Shown: positions 32,708 to 41,961 of the stretch, one piece after another
Layout: every line of letters starts with the position of its first letter
How positions within the stretch are numbered: the stretch's first letter is position 1
Source: Paraburkholderia madseniana
GTDB lineage: Bacteria; Pseudomonadota; Gammaproteobacteria; Burkholderiales; Burkholderiaceae
Assembly (NCBI RefSeq): GCF_009690905.1
Contig: NZ_VOSW01000045.1
Coordinates: 1 to 64,000 of the forward strand
DNA length: 64,000 nucleotides
Direction of reading: 5' to 3'
The notes under the pieces: generated by a model
What the model saw: only the letters and a program-made list of their open reading frames with translations
Database searches by the model: none
What the model was told of the DNA's origin: nothing
Position numbers and translations under genes: made by a program

Positions 32708-33892
32708 ATGAGTACGCGTGAAGTAGTGATCTGCAATCCGGTGAGAACGCCGATCGGCGCATTCGGCGGATCGTTGAAAGAAGTATCCGCGACGGAACTC
32801 GGCGCGGTCGCGGTACGTGAGACGCTGCGGCGCAGCGGCCTCGATCCGGCCGCGTTGGCCTCGGTGGTGCTGGGCAACGTGATTCAGGCCGGCAACCGGA
32901 TGAATCCGGCGCGTCAGGCGTCGATTGGCGGCGGCGTGCCGGTGGCGGTGCCGGCGTTGACGGTCAATCGTGTGTGCGGGTCGGGCGCGCAGGCGATTGC
33001 GTCCGCGGCCCAGGAAATCTGGCTTGGTCTCGGCGATGCAGCCGTGGCCGGCGGCATGGAAAACATGGACCGCGCGCCGTATCTGCTCGACGGCGGCCGC
33101 TGGGGCTATCGGATGGGCAACGCGCAAATCCACGACAGCCTGCTGCGCGACGGCCTGAATGACGCGTTTTCCGGCGAGCATTCCGGCTGGCATACCGAAG
33201 ACCTCGTCACGCAGTTTGACCTCACGCGCGAAACGCAGGACCGTTGGGCCGCGCGTTCGCAACAGCGTTTTGCCGAAGCGCAGGCGCGCGGCGATTTCGA
33301 CGCCGAACTGGTCGCCGTGGAAATTCCGGGGCGCAAAGGCCCGCAGCATTTTACGAGCGATGAACAGCCGCGCCCGGATACCACGGTCGAAACGCTGGCC
33401 AAACTGCGTCCGGCATTCCGTCCGGACGGCACGATTACCGCAGGCAATGCGCCGGGCTTGAACAGCGGCGCGGCAGCCATGCTGGTCGCTGAACGTGGGT
33501 TCGCCGAGGCGCGCGGCATCGAACCGTTCGCGCGGTTGGTGGCGTTTGGCGTCGCGGCCGTCGAGCCGGGCATGTTCGGCCTCGGTCCGGTGCCGGCCGT
33601 GCAAATGGCCCTGGCTCGCGCGGGTTGGCAACTCGATGACGTCGAACGCTTCGAGATCAATGAAGCCTTCGCTGCCGTGCCGATCGCCGTGGCGCGCAGA
33701 CTCGGCATCGCGGATGAACTGATCAACGTGCAAGGCGGCGCGATCGCGCACGGTCATCCAATCGGCGCGACCGGTGCGGTATTGACTACCCGCCTGTTGC
33801 ATTCGATGCGCCGCGACGGCCTGAAACGCGGCATCGTCACGTTGTGCATCGGCGGCGGGCAGGGGATTGCGCTGGCGTTGGAAGTGATCTGA
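32708..33892 (+). CDS. acetyl-CoA C-acyltransferase (thiolase)
   Basis: 394 residues. Of three ATGs, 32708 has GGAG at the best distance (seven bases). The thiolase active-site residues are present: C90 (TVNRVCGSGAQAI), H348/H350 region (GGAIAHGHPIGATGA) and C380 (TLCIGGGQG). It condenses two acetyl-CoA or cleaves 3-ketoacyl-CoA. It lies 48 bp downstream of the efflux operon, so it may be transcribed with it, though no link is obvious. It could feed PHA or aromatic catabolism. I cannot assign it to phaA or pcaF from sequence alone. Confidence 0.9.
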   Translation: MSTREVVICNPVRTPIGAFGGSLKEVSATELGAVAVRETLRRSGLDPAALASVVLGNVIQAGNRMNPARQASIGGGVPVAVPALTVNRVCGSGAQAIASAAQEIWLGLGDAAVAGGMENMDRAPYLLDGGRWGYRMGNAQIHDSLLRDGLNDAFSGEHSGWHTEDLVTQFDLTRETQDRWAARSQQRFAEAQARGDFDAELVAVEIPGRKGPQHFTSDEQPRPDTTVETLAKLRPAFRPDGTITAGNAPGLNSGAAAMLVAERGFAEARGIEPFARLVAFGVAAVEPGMFGLGPVPAVQMALARAGWQLDDVERFEINEAFAAVPIAVARRLGIADELINVQGGAIAHGHPIGATGAVLTTRLLHSMRRDGLKRGIVTLCIGGGQGIALALEVI

Positions 33893-33913
33893 GATCGGCT
33901 GCTGCTGCGGTGC

Positions 33914-33936
33914 ATCGCGGTGCCACGAACCGCGAT
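33914..33936. terminator. hairpin between convergent thiolase and gltS genes
   Basis: ATCGCGGT (33914-33921) pairs perfectly with ACCGCGAT (33929-33936) around a seven-base loop. There is no T-run on either strand. Confidence 0.4.
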
Positions 33937-33955
33937 CGCGCCGCGGCGGCATCGG

Positions 33956-35182
33956 CTAGTGAAAGATCGGCAAAGCCATAAAGCCCTTGATGACGATCGC
34001 GTTAGCAATGTCGATAAAGAACGCGCCCACCATCGGGACCACCAGAAAGGCGAGATGCGAATGGCCGAAGCGGGCCGTAACGGCCTGCATATTCGCAATG
34101 GCCGTAGGCGTGGCGCCGAGGCCGAAGCCGCAATGACCGGCGGCGAGCACGACAGCGTCGTAGTTGCGGCCCATCACGCGGAATGTGACGAAGATCGCGT
34201 AGAGCGCCATCAACACGGTTTGCGCAACGAGAATCGAAACGACCGGCAGCGCCAGCGAGGCGAGGTCCCAGAGCTTGAGCGTCATCAATGCCATGGCGAG
34301 AAATAGCGCGAGGCTCACGTTGCCCAGCAGGGCGACGGCGTGATCGATAACAGGCTTGCCTGCGAGCCCGAGCATATTGCTTAGCAACACGCCCACGAAC
34401 AGCACGCAGACAAAAGTGGGCAGTTCGATCGCCGTGCCGGCCAATACCTGTGAGAGCGCGTCGCCGGCCGCGAGGCTGATCGCGATCAGCGCCAGCGTCT
34501 CGATGAAGGCGGCCGGTGTGGTGGCTTGTTCCGCCTTCGGTTCTTCGAAGGCGAGCGGCGCTTCGGCGGCGCTGTCGGCATGGCTCTCTGCATGGTTTTC
34601 GGCGCGGGCGGCGTCCTTCCTGGCGACTTGCCGCATCAGCACGCGCGCGACCGGACCGCCGAGAATGCCGCCCATCACGAGGCCGAAAGTCGCGCAGGCA
34701 ATCGCGGCCTCCGTGGCGGACTGAAGCCCGTGGTGTTCGGCGAATACCTTGCTCCATGCCGCGCCGGTGCCATGACCGCCGGACAATGTGATCGAACCGA
34801 CCAGCAAACCGTACAGCGGATCGATGCCCAATACATAAGTGAGAGCGATGCCCACTGCATTCTGCAGTATCAACAGGCTGATCACGAGACCGAGAAAACG
34901 CAGCAGCAGCGGGCCGCCGGACTTGAGGCTGGCGAGGTTGGCGTTGAGGCCGATGGTCGCGAAGAAGGCGAGCATCAGCGGCGTTTGCAACGCTGTATCG
35001 AAGCGTACTTCGATGTGGCTCGTCGTGCGCAGGATCAACAGGACGATTGCCACAAGGAGCCCGCCGGCAACGGGTTCGGGAATCGTATAGCTGCGCAGCA
35101 GGGGGATCCATCCGACCAGCCGGTTGCCGAGCAGCAGAACCAGTGAAGCCGTGACGAGCGTTCCGTAGATACCGACGTTCAT
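33956..35182 (-). CDS. gltS: sodium/glutamate symporter
   Basis: 408 residues, GAGG seven bases before the ATG. About ten membrane helices in two repeats, each with a re-entrant Gly-rich loop (GSITLSGGHGTGAAWSKVF and AAGHCGFGLGATPTAIANMQ), the signature of the GltS family. It imports glutamate with sodium. A His/Glu/Ala-rich cytoplasmic loop of about 40 residues (around 205-240) separates the halves. It stands alone, divergent from the nucleoside operon. A longer upstream reading lacks support. Confidence 0.93.
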   Translation of the reverse strand: MNVGIYGTLVTASLVLLLGNRLVGWIPLLRSYTIPEPVAGGLLVAIVLLILRTTSHIEVRFDTALQTPLMLAFFATIGLNANLASLKSGGPLLLRFLGLVISLLILQNAVGIALTYVLGIDPLYGLLVGSITLSGGHGTGAAWSKVFAEHHGLQSATEAAIACATFGLVMGGILGGPVARVLMRQVARKDAARAENHAESHADSAAEAPLAFEEPKAEQATTPAAFIETLALIAISLAAGDALSQVLAGTAIELPTFVCVLFVGVLLSNMLGLAGKPVIDHAVALLGNVSLALFLAMALMTLKLWDLASLALPVVSILVAQTVLMALYAIFVTFRVMGRNYDAVVLAAGHCGFGLGATPTAIANMQAVTARFGHSHLAFLVVPMVGAFFIDIANAIVIKGFMALPIFH

Positions 35183-35437
35183 GGTCGACCTCGTTGAGCA
35201 TGATTGATGGTCATAGCGGTACGAGGCGTCTGACGGCGTGTGGAGCGGCAAAGGAGCGAGCGAGAAACGCCTGTGGCGTGAGCGTACCTGAACGGCAGTG
35301 ATCCAACAACGATGGCAGCGAGGCGCACCGGCGCGGACCGCCTGGCCGTCGATACCGGAGTAAGACCATATTTAAAGTTTTCTCCAGCATCGGTTTCGTT
35401 TAGCATCATTGCCACTTTCACAAGAACACCAAGAGAC

Positions 35438-36715
35438 ATGGCACTGATCGCTCGAAACATCCTCGGTATTGCCGTCCTGCTGCTTATCGCTTTCATCTTT
35501 TCGACCAACCGGCGCGCCATCCGCTTACGGACTGTAATTGCGGCGCTGCTTGCGCAGATCGGGATCGGCGCTTTCATTCTCTTCGTGCCGGTCGGCAAGA
35601 CGGTGCTCGCCGCTGCTGCATCCGGCGTCAATCACGTACTCGGCTATGGCAACGCGGGCATCGAGTTCCTGTTCGGCGGCCTCGTGCAATCAAAGATGTT
35701 CCAGGTCTTCGGCGACGGCGGCTTCGTTTTCGCCGTGCGGGTGTTGCCGGCCATCATCTTCGTGACCGCGCTCATTTCCGTGCTGTACTACATCGGCGTG
35801 ATGCGCTGGATCGTGATCGTGCTCGGCACGATATTCCACAAGCTGCTCGGTGTATCGAAGCTTGAATCTTTCTCGGCCGTGACCACGATCTTCCTGGGTC
35901 AAAGCGAAATGCCTGCCGTGGTCAAACCGTTCACGCGCGACATGACAGGCGCTGAAATGTTCGCGGTGATGTCGAGCGGCATGGCGGCGGTTGCCGGTTC
36001 GGTGCTCGCGGGCTATGCGGGTCTCGGTGTGCGGATTGACTATCTGCTGGCCGCGTCGTTCATGGCGGTGCCCGGCGGCTTGCTGTTCGCCAAGATCATT
36101 CACCCGACCACCGAGCCGAGCCGCGTGCACCTCGAGGACCTCAGCTTCGACGAAAAGCGTCCCGCGAATGTGATTGAAGCCGCGAGTTCCGGCGCGACTG
36201 TGGGTTTGAAAATCGCCGTGATGGTCGGCGCGATGCTGATCGCGTTCGTCAGCCTGATCGCGTTGCTCAACGGCATTGTGGGCGGCATAGGCGGCTGGTT
36301 CGGCCATCCGCAACTGTCGATGCAATCGGTGCTCGGTACGGTGTTCGCACCGCTCGCGTATCTGATCGGTGTGCCGTGGAGCGAAGCCGCAATCGCCGGC
36401 AATTTCCTTGGTCAGAAGATGATTCTCAACGAGTTCGTCGCTTATGCTTCGCTGTCGCCGTATCTGAAAGATGCCGCCAGCGTGAGCGCGGCCGGCCTGC
36501 GGGCGCTCGATCCGCGTACCCTTGCTATTCTGTCGTTTGCGTTGTGCGGCTTCGCGAACTTTGCGTCGATCGCGGTGCTGACCGGCGGCTTTAGCGCCGT
36601 CGCGCCGGAACGCCGCGCCGAAGTCGCACGCTACGGCCTGCGTGTCGTGCTCGCCGCGACGCTCTCGAACCTGATGAGCGCCACGATTGCGGGCATGTTC
36701 CTGACGCTGAATTGA
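35438..36715 (+). CDS. nupC: concentrative nucleoside transporter (NupC family)
   Basis: 425 residues beginning at MALIARNILGIAVLLLIAFIFSTNRRAI. The CNT signatures are present: GGFVFAVRVLPAIIFVTALISVLYYIGVMRWIV, TTIFLGQSEMPAVVKPF and FALCGFANFASIAVLTGG. It takes up nucleosides with protons or sodium. Cytidine deaminase and a nucleoside hydrolase follow directly, forming a compact uptake-and-breakdown operon. The in-frame extension upstream of 35438 is not typical and was rejected. Confidence 0.94.
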   Translation: MALIARNILGIAVLLLIAFIFSTNRRAIRLRTVIAALLAQIGIGAFILFVPVGKTVLAAAASGVNHVLGYGNAGIEFLFGGLVQSKMFQVFGDGGFVFAVRVLPAIIFVTALISVLYYIGVMRWIVIVLGTIFHKLLGVSKLESFSAVTTIFLGQSEMPAVVKPFTRDMTGAEMFAVMSSGMAAVAGSVLAGYAGLGVRIDYLLAASFMAVPGGLLFAKIIHPTTEPSRVHLEDLSFDEKRPANVIEAASSGATVGLKIAVMVGAMLIAFVSLIALLNGIVGGIGGWFGHPQLSMQSVLGTVFAPLAYLIGVPWSEAAIAGNFLGQKMILNEFVAYASLSPYLKDAASVSAAGLRALDPRTLAILSFALCGFANFASIAVLTGGFSAVAPERRAEVARYGLRVVLAATLSNLMSATIAGMFLTLN

Positions 36716-36735
36716 ATCGAATCGAGGATCGTTGC

Positions 36736-37125
36736 ATGAATATGGAACAACTGCTGGAACGCGCGGGCGTCGCGCGAGAAAAGGCCTATGCGCCTTATTC
36801 GAAGTTCAAGGTCGGCGCCGCGCTGCTGACTAAAGACGGCACTGTATTCGACGGCTGCAACGTCGAGAATGCCTCGTACGGACTGTGCAATTGTGCTGAA
36901 CGTACGGCGTTTTTCAGCGCGATTGCCGCGGGCTATCGGCGCGACCAGTTCGCCGCGCTTGCCGTGATCGGCGATACGGATGGACCGATCGCACCGTGCG
37001 GCGCGTGCCGCCAGGTGATCATCGAACTGGGCGGCCCCGAATTGCCGATCCGGCTCGGCAATCTGCATGGCGCCACCCGCGACACCACCGCGCGTGAACA
37101 ATTGCCGGACGCGTTTTATCTATGA
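36736..37125 (+). CDS. cdd: cytidine deaminase
   Basis: 129 residues. Zinc and catalytic residues are in place: C53-A-E55 (CNCAERTAFF) and P87-C88-x-x-C91 (PCGACRQV), with the substrate-binding FKVGAAL and NVENASYG segments. It converts cytidine and deoxycytidine to uridine and deoxyuridine as a small tetrameric enzyme. It lies 20 bp after nupC and overlaps the next gene by four bases. Confidence 0.95.
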   Translation: MNMEQLLERAGVAREKAYAPYSKFKVGAALLTKDGTVFDGCNVENASYGLCNCAERTAFFSAIAAGYRRDQFAALAVIGDTDGPIAPCGACRQVIIELGGPELPIRLGNLHGATRDTTAREQLPDAFYL

Positions 37126-38087
37126 GCAAGCAGAAAGTTATCTACGACACCGATCCTGGTGTGGACGACGCGATGGCGCTCGTTTTTCAGGCGCTGCATC
37201 CGGACATCGAATTGCTGGGTCTGACGAGCGTATTCGGCAACGCCACGATCGAGACCACCACGCGCAATGCGCGTTTTCTGGCCGGGCGGTTCGTGCCGGG
37301 CGTGCCGGTTGCGCAGGGCGCCGCGGCACCGCTCAAGCGCGCGGCACCTGAACCGCTCGCCTGGATTCACGGCGACAACGGGCTTGGCAACATCGCGATT
37401 GAAGCCGCTCCTGAAGCCGCGCTCGATGCACGTCCCGCGCATCGTTTCATCATCGACACGGTGCGCGCCCATCCCGGCGAAGTTACGTTGATCGCGGTGG
37501 GCCCGCTTACGAACCTGGCATTGGCGCTGGCCGACGATCCGCAGATCGCGCCGCTCGTCAAACAGGTGGTCATCATGGGCGGCGCGTTCGGCACGGACGG
37601 CGTGCTCGGCAACGTGACGCCGGCCGCCGAAGCGAACATCCTCGGCGACCCCGATGCTGCCGACATCGTGTTCGGCGCACCGTGGCCGGTTGCGATCGTG
37701 GGGCTCGACGTCACGCAGCGCACCATCATGAGCCAGGATTATCTGGCGTCGCTGCGCGATCGCGGCGGTGCAGCAGGGCGGTTCGTGTGGGACGTGTCGC
37801 GGCACTATGAGGCCTTTCATGAGCAAAGCGCGCAACTCAAGGGCATTTACGTACACGACTCGTCGGCAGTCACTTATGTGCTGGCGCCGCATCTTTATAC
37901 GACTCGCAGTGGTCCCGTACGAGTGCTGACGGACGGTATCGCGGTGGGCCAAACCATCCAGAAGCCTTCTACGATGCCGGTGCCCGCGCCGGACTGGGAC
38001 AGCCGGCCCGACAGCACGGTCTGCCTCGACGTGGATGTGCCCGGGATGCTCGCACTCTACGAGCGCACCATTTGCGGCACGCTGTAG
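37122..38087 (+). CDS. inosine-uridine-type nucleoside hydrolase
   Basis: 321 residues. The calcium-binding N-terminal motif DTDPGVDD (residues 9-16) and the conserved VGPLTNLALAL, MGGAF, EANILGDPDAADIVF segments define the IUNH family, which splits nucleosides to base and ribose. A His near the active site (YVHDSSAV) supports activity. The start overlaps the cdd stop (ATGA). With nupC and cdd it gives complete import and degradation of pyrimidine or purine nucleosides. Base preference cannot be told. Confidence 0.93.
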   Translation: MSKQKVIYDTDPGVDDAMALVFQALHPDIELLGLTSVFGNATIETTTRNARFLAGRFVPGVPVAQGAAAPLKRAAPEPLAWIHGDNGLGNIAIEAAPEAALDARPAHRFIIDTVRAHPGEVTLIAVGPLTNLALALADDPQIAPLVKQVVIMGGAFGTDGVLGNVTPAAEANILGDPDAADIVFGAPWPVAIVGLDVTQRTIMSQDYLASLRDRGGAAGRFVWDVSRHYEAFHEQSAQLKGIYVHDSSAVTYVLAPHLYTTRSGPVRVLTDGIAVGQTIQKPSTMPVPAPDWDSRPDSTVCLDVDVPGMLALYERTICGTL

Positions 38088-38416
38088 GGCGATCTTGTGA
38101 CGCTGCCGCCGTTTGCTAAGGGATGCCACCTCTTAAGCACCTCTCTCTTCGTGCAGCCTGGGGCGTAGCAGACGGCTGGCGGCGCGGCGATTGATCCGAC
38201 GCGATTGATCTGACATAAAGAACAACGCGGAAACAACGCGGAAACGGCGTGGCAAACACCGCGGCCGCGGTGCAATGCAGCAAACCGGCCAGCCATTGTG
38301 GCCGATGCGTATCGTCAATCTTTGCTACATTTCTGCAGACGTGCTGCGCAGGCGGTCTTCGTAGCCTTTGCATACCGATCCGGCGCGCGTGACCCACATC
38401 TATCAAGAGGCAAAAG
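38088..38416. other. intergenic region with small direct repeats
   Basis: 329 bp. Around 38220-38245 the segment AACAACGCGGA occurs as overlapping direct repeats, and CGATTGATC occurs twice near 38187-38210. No gene, terminator or clear promoter was recognised. Confidence 0.4.
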
Positions 38417-39352
38417 ATGCGAATTCTAGTAGTAGGGGCGGGCGCCGTGGGCGGCTACTTCGGCGGACGTCTCGCAGCGGCGGGCCAGGACGTGACCTTC
38501 CTCGTGCGCCCCGGCCGCGCGGAAAAACTCGCGCGTGACGGCCTCGTCATCAACAGCCCGCGCGGCAATCTCACGTTGCACGACGTCAAGACGATACTCG
38601 CCGGTGTCGGCGCGGAGCCGTTCGATCTGGTGCTGCTCAGTTGCAAAGCCTACAGTCTCGACGACGCGATCGATTCATTCGCACCGCTGGTCGGCGAATC
38701 GACGCTGATTCTGCCGATGCTCAACGGCATGCGCCATATCGAGGTGCTCAAGGAAAAGTTTGGTGCGTCACGCGTGCTGGGCGGTCAATGCGTGATCGCG
38801 GCGACGCTCAGCCCCGAGCAGCACGTCATGCATCTGAACGAAACGCACGCGATCACCTTTGGTGAACTGGACGGCGGCGCGTCCGAGCGTGTCCAGGCGA
38901 TCGCGGATGCGATGGCCGGCGCGAATTTCGATACCGTAGTCAGCGACAACATCCTGCTACGCATGTGGGAAAAGTGGGTGTTCCTGGCCACACTGGCGGC
39001 CAGTACGTGCTTGATGCGCGGTTCGGTCGGCGATATTCTGGCTGCGCCTGACGGCAAGCGCATCGTCGAAAACCTGCTCGGCGAGTGCCGTGGCGTCGCG
39101 GAGCACAACGGCTTTACGATGGGTCCGGACTTCGATGCCCGAGCTACCCAAACGCTCTTCACGCCTTCGCCGCTAACCGCTTCGATGTTGCGCGACGTCG
39201 AAAACCACTCGCATACCGAGGCGGATCACATTCTCGGCGATCTGATCTCGCGCGGCGGCGATGCACAGAAGGGCGAGCACGGCTTATCGCTGCTGCGTAT
39301 CGCCTATAGTCATTTGAAGACGTATGAAGCGAGGCAGACCCGTACGTCCTGA
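38417..39352 (+). CDS. panE: 2-dehydropantoate 2-reductase-family protein
   Basis: 311 residues. An N-terminal NADP-binding GAGAVGGYFGGRLA motif and the ketopantoate reductase core (LSCKAYSLDDAIDSFAPLV, LPMLNGMRHIEVL, KWVFLATLAASTCLM, SMLRDVENHSHTEADHILGDLI with the catalytic region) are clear. The enzyme makes pantoate for coenzyme A synthesis. Burkholderiaceae carry several paralogues, so this copy may act on another 2-ketoacid. It stands alone, which fits a paralogue. Confidence 0.82.
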   Translation: MRILVVGAGAVGGYFGGRLAAAGQDVTFLVRPGRAEKLARDGLVINSPRGNLTLHDVKTILAGVGAEPFDLVLLSCKAYSLDDAIDSFAPLVGESTLILPMLNGMRHIEVLKEKFGASRVLGGQCVIAATLSPEQHVMHLNETHAITFGELDGGASERVQAIADAMAGANFDTVVSDNILLRMWEKWVFLATLAASTCLMRGSVGDILAAPDGKRIVENLLGECRGVAEHNGFTMGPDFDARATQTLFTPSPLTASMLRDVENHSHTEADHILGDLISRGGDAQKGEHGLSLLRIAYSHLKTYEARQTRTS

Positions 39353-39411
39353 ATGACCGGAACGCGGACGACGGAGACGGTCACAGCAGCCTAACGTTTC
39401 GGAGGTGAAGC

Positions 39412-39711
39412 ATGCCGAGTCCAACCGGATCCGTACCCGCGCTCAGTGCCGCTTCGGCGACGATCTTCTCGATCGGCATCGTTTTTCTCGGCTACTGGGG
39501 CTTGTACGAGCCGACCAAATGGCGAGCCTCCGACGTCTTCGTCTTCGTGTTTGCGATGATCGGCTTCGGCTGCCTCGGGCTCGTGCCGTGGATGGCGACG
39601 AGCCCGGTTGAACCGGAAAACAGCGACGTCCGCATTCGGGTTGCGCGGCACATGTTCCTTATCGGCGTGCTGTCAATCTGGCTGGGCGTGGCGATTTCGG
39701 TGATCTTCTGA
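39412..39711 (+). CDS. small membrane protein of unknown function
   Basis: 99 residues, GGAGGTGAAGC directly before the ATG. Three hydrophobic helices: about 14-31 (ATIFSIGIVFLGYWGLY), 42-62 (VFVFVFAMIGFGCLGLVPWMA) and 82-98 (MFLIGVLSIWLGVAISVIF). I do not recognise the family. Its stop abuts the stop of the convergent binding-protein gene with no gap. Confidence 0.75.
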   Translation: MPSPTGSVPALSAASATIFSIGIVFLGYWGLYEPTKWRASDVFVFVFAMIGFGCLGLVPWMATSPVEPENSDVRIRVARHMFLIGVLSIWLGVAISVIF

Positions 39712-40758
39712 TTAACGCTCGATCTGCCTGTTCCAGCGCGTATCCCACTGCGCGCGATGCGCATTGATCGTGTCCCAATCCACCACGGTCACCTTCTTCA
39801 CCAGATCGTCGACGTTACCCAGGCTTTGCTGCATCGGCGGCGTCATCTTCGCGAGACGATTGGTCGGAATCTGCTTGCCGGCCTCGGCCGCTTTTGTCTG
39901 CGCCGGCGCGGACAGCAGGAACTGCGCGAGTTTCTGTGCCAATTGCGGATCCGGGTTGTTGTTGACCACGCACAGATCGACCAGCAGCAACACCGGACCT
40001 TCCTTCGGACTCACATAGCCGACCGGAATGCCCTTGTCCTGCAGATCGCTGACGGCAGTCGGCGTCAACGGGAACAGACCCGCTTCACCGGTCTGGACCA
40101 TTTCGGAAATCTTCGCCGAATTCGGCACGTACTCCACCACGTTCGGGCCGACTGTGCTGGCCCATTTCGTGAAGCCCGGTTCGACGTTCTGCTCGCTGCC
40201 GCCCATCAAACGGTTGATCGCCAGAAAGCCGTGCAGGCCGAAGGTGCTGCTCGAAGCTGACTGGAACACCACCTTGCCCTTGTACTTCGGATCGGCAAAG
40301 TCCATCCATGAGGTGGGCGGCGCCCAGCCTTTTTCAGCGAACAGCTTCTTGTTGTACGCGATGCCGGTCATGCCGAGTTGCACGCCCGCGCCCATGTCGT
40401 CCTTCATGCGCGCGAACGGATAGAGCTCCTTGAGTACCGGCGAGTCGTCGAGCTTCTTGCACACGCCCATGCTGACCGCGCGCGCCATCACGCCGTCGTC
40501 GAGAAACACCACGTGGATCTGCGGATTGGCCTTGTTGGCGAGCAGCTTGGCGAGAATGTCCGACGAGGTGCCGGGCACCACGACTACTTTGACATTGTTG
40601 GCTTTCTCGAAGTCGGGCAGCACCTGGCTCGTATAGGCCTTTTCCATAGGACCGCCGTTCATGCCGATGTAGATGGTTTTGGTCTCCGACCATGCCGGCG
40701 CGGCCGCACCGAATGCGCACAATGCGGCCAGCGCCGCGATCGTCTTGAACAGTTTCAT
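39712..40758 (-). CDS. ABC transporter periplasmic binding protein (polyamine/iron-type family 1)
   Basis: 348 residues. AGGAG lies upstream and a signal peptide (residues 1-24, ending AWS) is clear. The mature protein is a family-1 binding protein (TIYIGMNGGPMEKAYTSQVLPDFEKANNVKVVVVPG near the start, LGMTGIAYNKKLF in the middle), of the PotD/FbpA-like group that works with PotB/PotC permeases. It is the last gene of the seven-gene operon starting at 46636, separated from the preceding dehydrogenase gene by a tandem-repeat array. The ligand is unknown, probably a cationic amino acid or amine. Confidence 0.9.
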   Translation of the reverse strand: MKLFKTIAALAALCAFGAAAPAWSETKTIYIGMNGGPMEKAYTSQVLPDFEKANNVKVVVVPGTSSDILAKLLANKANPQIHVVFLDDGVMARAVSMGVCKKLDDSPVLKELYPFARMKDDMGAGVQLGMTGIAYNKKLFAEKGWAPPTSWMDFADPKYKGKVVFQSASSSTFGLHGFLAINRLMGGSEQNVEPGFTKWASTVGPNVVEYVPNSAKISEMVQTGEAGLFPLTPTAVSDLQDKGIPVGYVSPKEGPVLLLVDLCVVNNNPDPQLAQKLAQFLLSAPAQTKAAEAGKQIPTNRLAKMTPPMQQSLGNVDDLVKKVTVVDWDTINAHRAQWDTRWNRQIER

Positions 40759-40783
40759 TGAGAGGCTCCTGAGTTTCATTAAA

Positions 40784-40838
40784 CGATAACGAGGCGATGA
40801 CTGAGCGATAACTAAGCGATAACTAAGCGATAACTAAG
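40784..40838. repeat. five tandem 11-bp repeats inside an operon
   Basis: CGATAACGAGG, CGATGACTGAG, then CGATAACTAAG three times, exactly end to end. The array runs from 26 bp before the binding-protein start into the stop codon of the upstream dehydrogenase gene (stop at 40834-40836). It fills most of the 75-bp spacer. Confidence 0.8.
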
Positions 40839-41961
40839 CGACGGACGGCGCAGCAACAGCAGCGAAGCGATTGATCGAAAAAGCGTCGAGCGGTGTGGTT
40901 GTGGCGCCGTCGATCACGAGATCCGCGAGTATTTCGCCGACGCCCGGCGCCAGCAGAAACCCGCCGCCCGAAAAGCCGAACGCATGCAACAGTCGCGGCA
41001 CCGTGCGGCTTGCACCGATGATCGGGTTGCTGTCGGGTGTTTCGCCTTCCACGCCGCTCCACGTGCGGATCAGCAGCGCCTCGCGCAACGGGGGCAGCAG
41101 GGCGCACGCATCGCGCATTACCGCGCGAGTGGTTTCCGTCGACGGTTGACCGTACTCGCCGTCGCCATGTCCGCGCCCGCCGCCGATCACGCAATTGCCG
41201 CGCGCCACTTGCCGTGCGTAGATGCCGCCGCCGTACACGCCGAGGTTGTGCGTGATGAAATGCGGCAGCGGTTCGGTGACCCACATGTTTGGGTAGATCG
41301 GTTTCATCGGCGCGGTTTCGCCGAAGTAACCGGCGACCGTATTCGCCCATGCGCCGGCGGAGTTGATCAACCAGTCGGCGCTGATGCGCGTGTCGCCTGC
41401 TCGTAGCTGGAAGCGCGTGCCGTCGTGATGGATGTCGGTCAGTTCGGTTTGCTCGCGCACATCCGCGCCTGCGGCGCGCGCGGCGCGGGCGAACGCGGGT
41501 GAGACCAGACGCGGATTCGCATGGCCATCGGTCGCACAAAGCGAGCCGCCGACCGCTGCAGCGCCCAGCCATGGATAGCGTTGCCGGAACGTGGCGCCGC
41601 TGATGACTTGCGCTTGCAGTCCGTGGCCGCGCGCCATGTCCGCCCATGCTTCGAGCGCGGCAAGATCGGCTTCGCTGCGCGCGAGCCGCAAATGTCCCGA
41701 CACAGTGAATTCTCCGTCGATGCCGATCAGCTCCGGCAAGCGGTCCCAGATGCGCCGTGCGCGCATCGCAAGCGGCATCTGTTCGGCCGGCCGTCCCTGG
41801 ACGCGCACGCCGCCGTAGTTCACGCCGCTTGCCTGTGCGCCGCAATAGCGCCGCTCGAACAGGCCCACGCGCAAGCCGCGCCGCGCGAGCGCCAACGCTG
41901 CCGATGAGCCGACCAGGCCACCGCCCGCAATCGCCACGTCGTAGTGCAGGGTGTCACTCAT
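40834..41961 (-). CDS. FAD-dependent amino-acid dehydrogenase (HcnC/DadA-like)
   Basis: 375 residues. The N-terminal FAD-binding motif (DVAIAGGGLVGSSAALALARRGLRVGLFE) and the DAO-family core (SGVNYGGVRVQGRP, WLINSAGAWAN, C-terminal FGFSGGGFLLAPGVGEILADLV) are present. The subunit resembles HcnC, opine oxidase subunit B and the beta subunit of D-hydroxyproline dehydrogenase. It would oxidise the amine substrate. Its start overlaps the preceding gene by eight bases, and the two adjacent genes encode the other two subunits. Confidence 0.9.
   Translation of the reverse strand: MSDTLHYDVAIAGGGLVGSSAALALARRGLRVGLFERRYCGAQASGVNYGGVRVQGRPAEQMPLAMRARRIWDRLPELIGIDGEFTVSGHLRLARSEADLAALEAWADMARGHGLQAQVISGATFRQRYPWLGAAAVGGSLCATDGHANPRLVSPAFARAARAAGADVREQTELTDIHHDGTRFQLRAGDTRISADWLINSAGAWANTVAGYFGETAPMKPIYPNMWVTEPLPHFITHNLGVYGGGIYARQVARGNCVIGGGRGHGDGEYGQPSTETTRAVMRDACALLPPLREALLIRTWSGVEGETPDSNPIIGASRTVPRLLHAFGFSGGGFLLAPGVGEILADLVIDGATTTPLDAFSINRFAAVAAPSVA

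Noticed and set aside
32144..33952. 602-residue minus-strand ORF
   Set aside because: Shadow of the thiolase and efflux genes; Arg/His/Gln-rich and without motifs.
35312..35437. 42-codon N-terminal extension of nupC
   Set aside because: Polar sequence before the first membrane helix with no family match; ATG at 35438 fits the family start.
40784..40838. Iteron-type replication origin
   Set aside because: The 11-bp units lie between two co-transcribed metabolic genes with no replication gene nearby.
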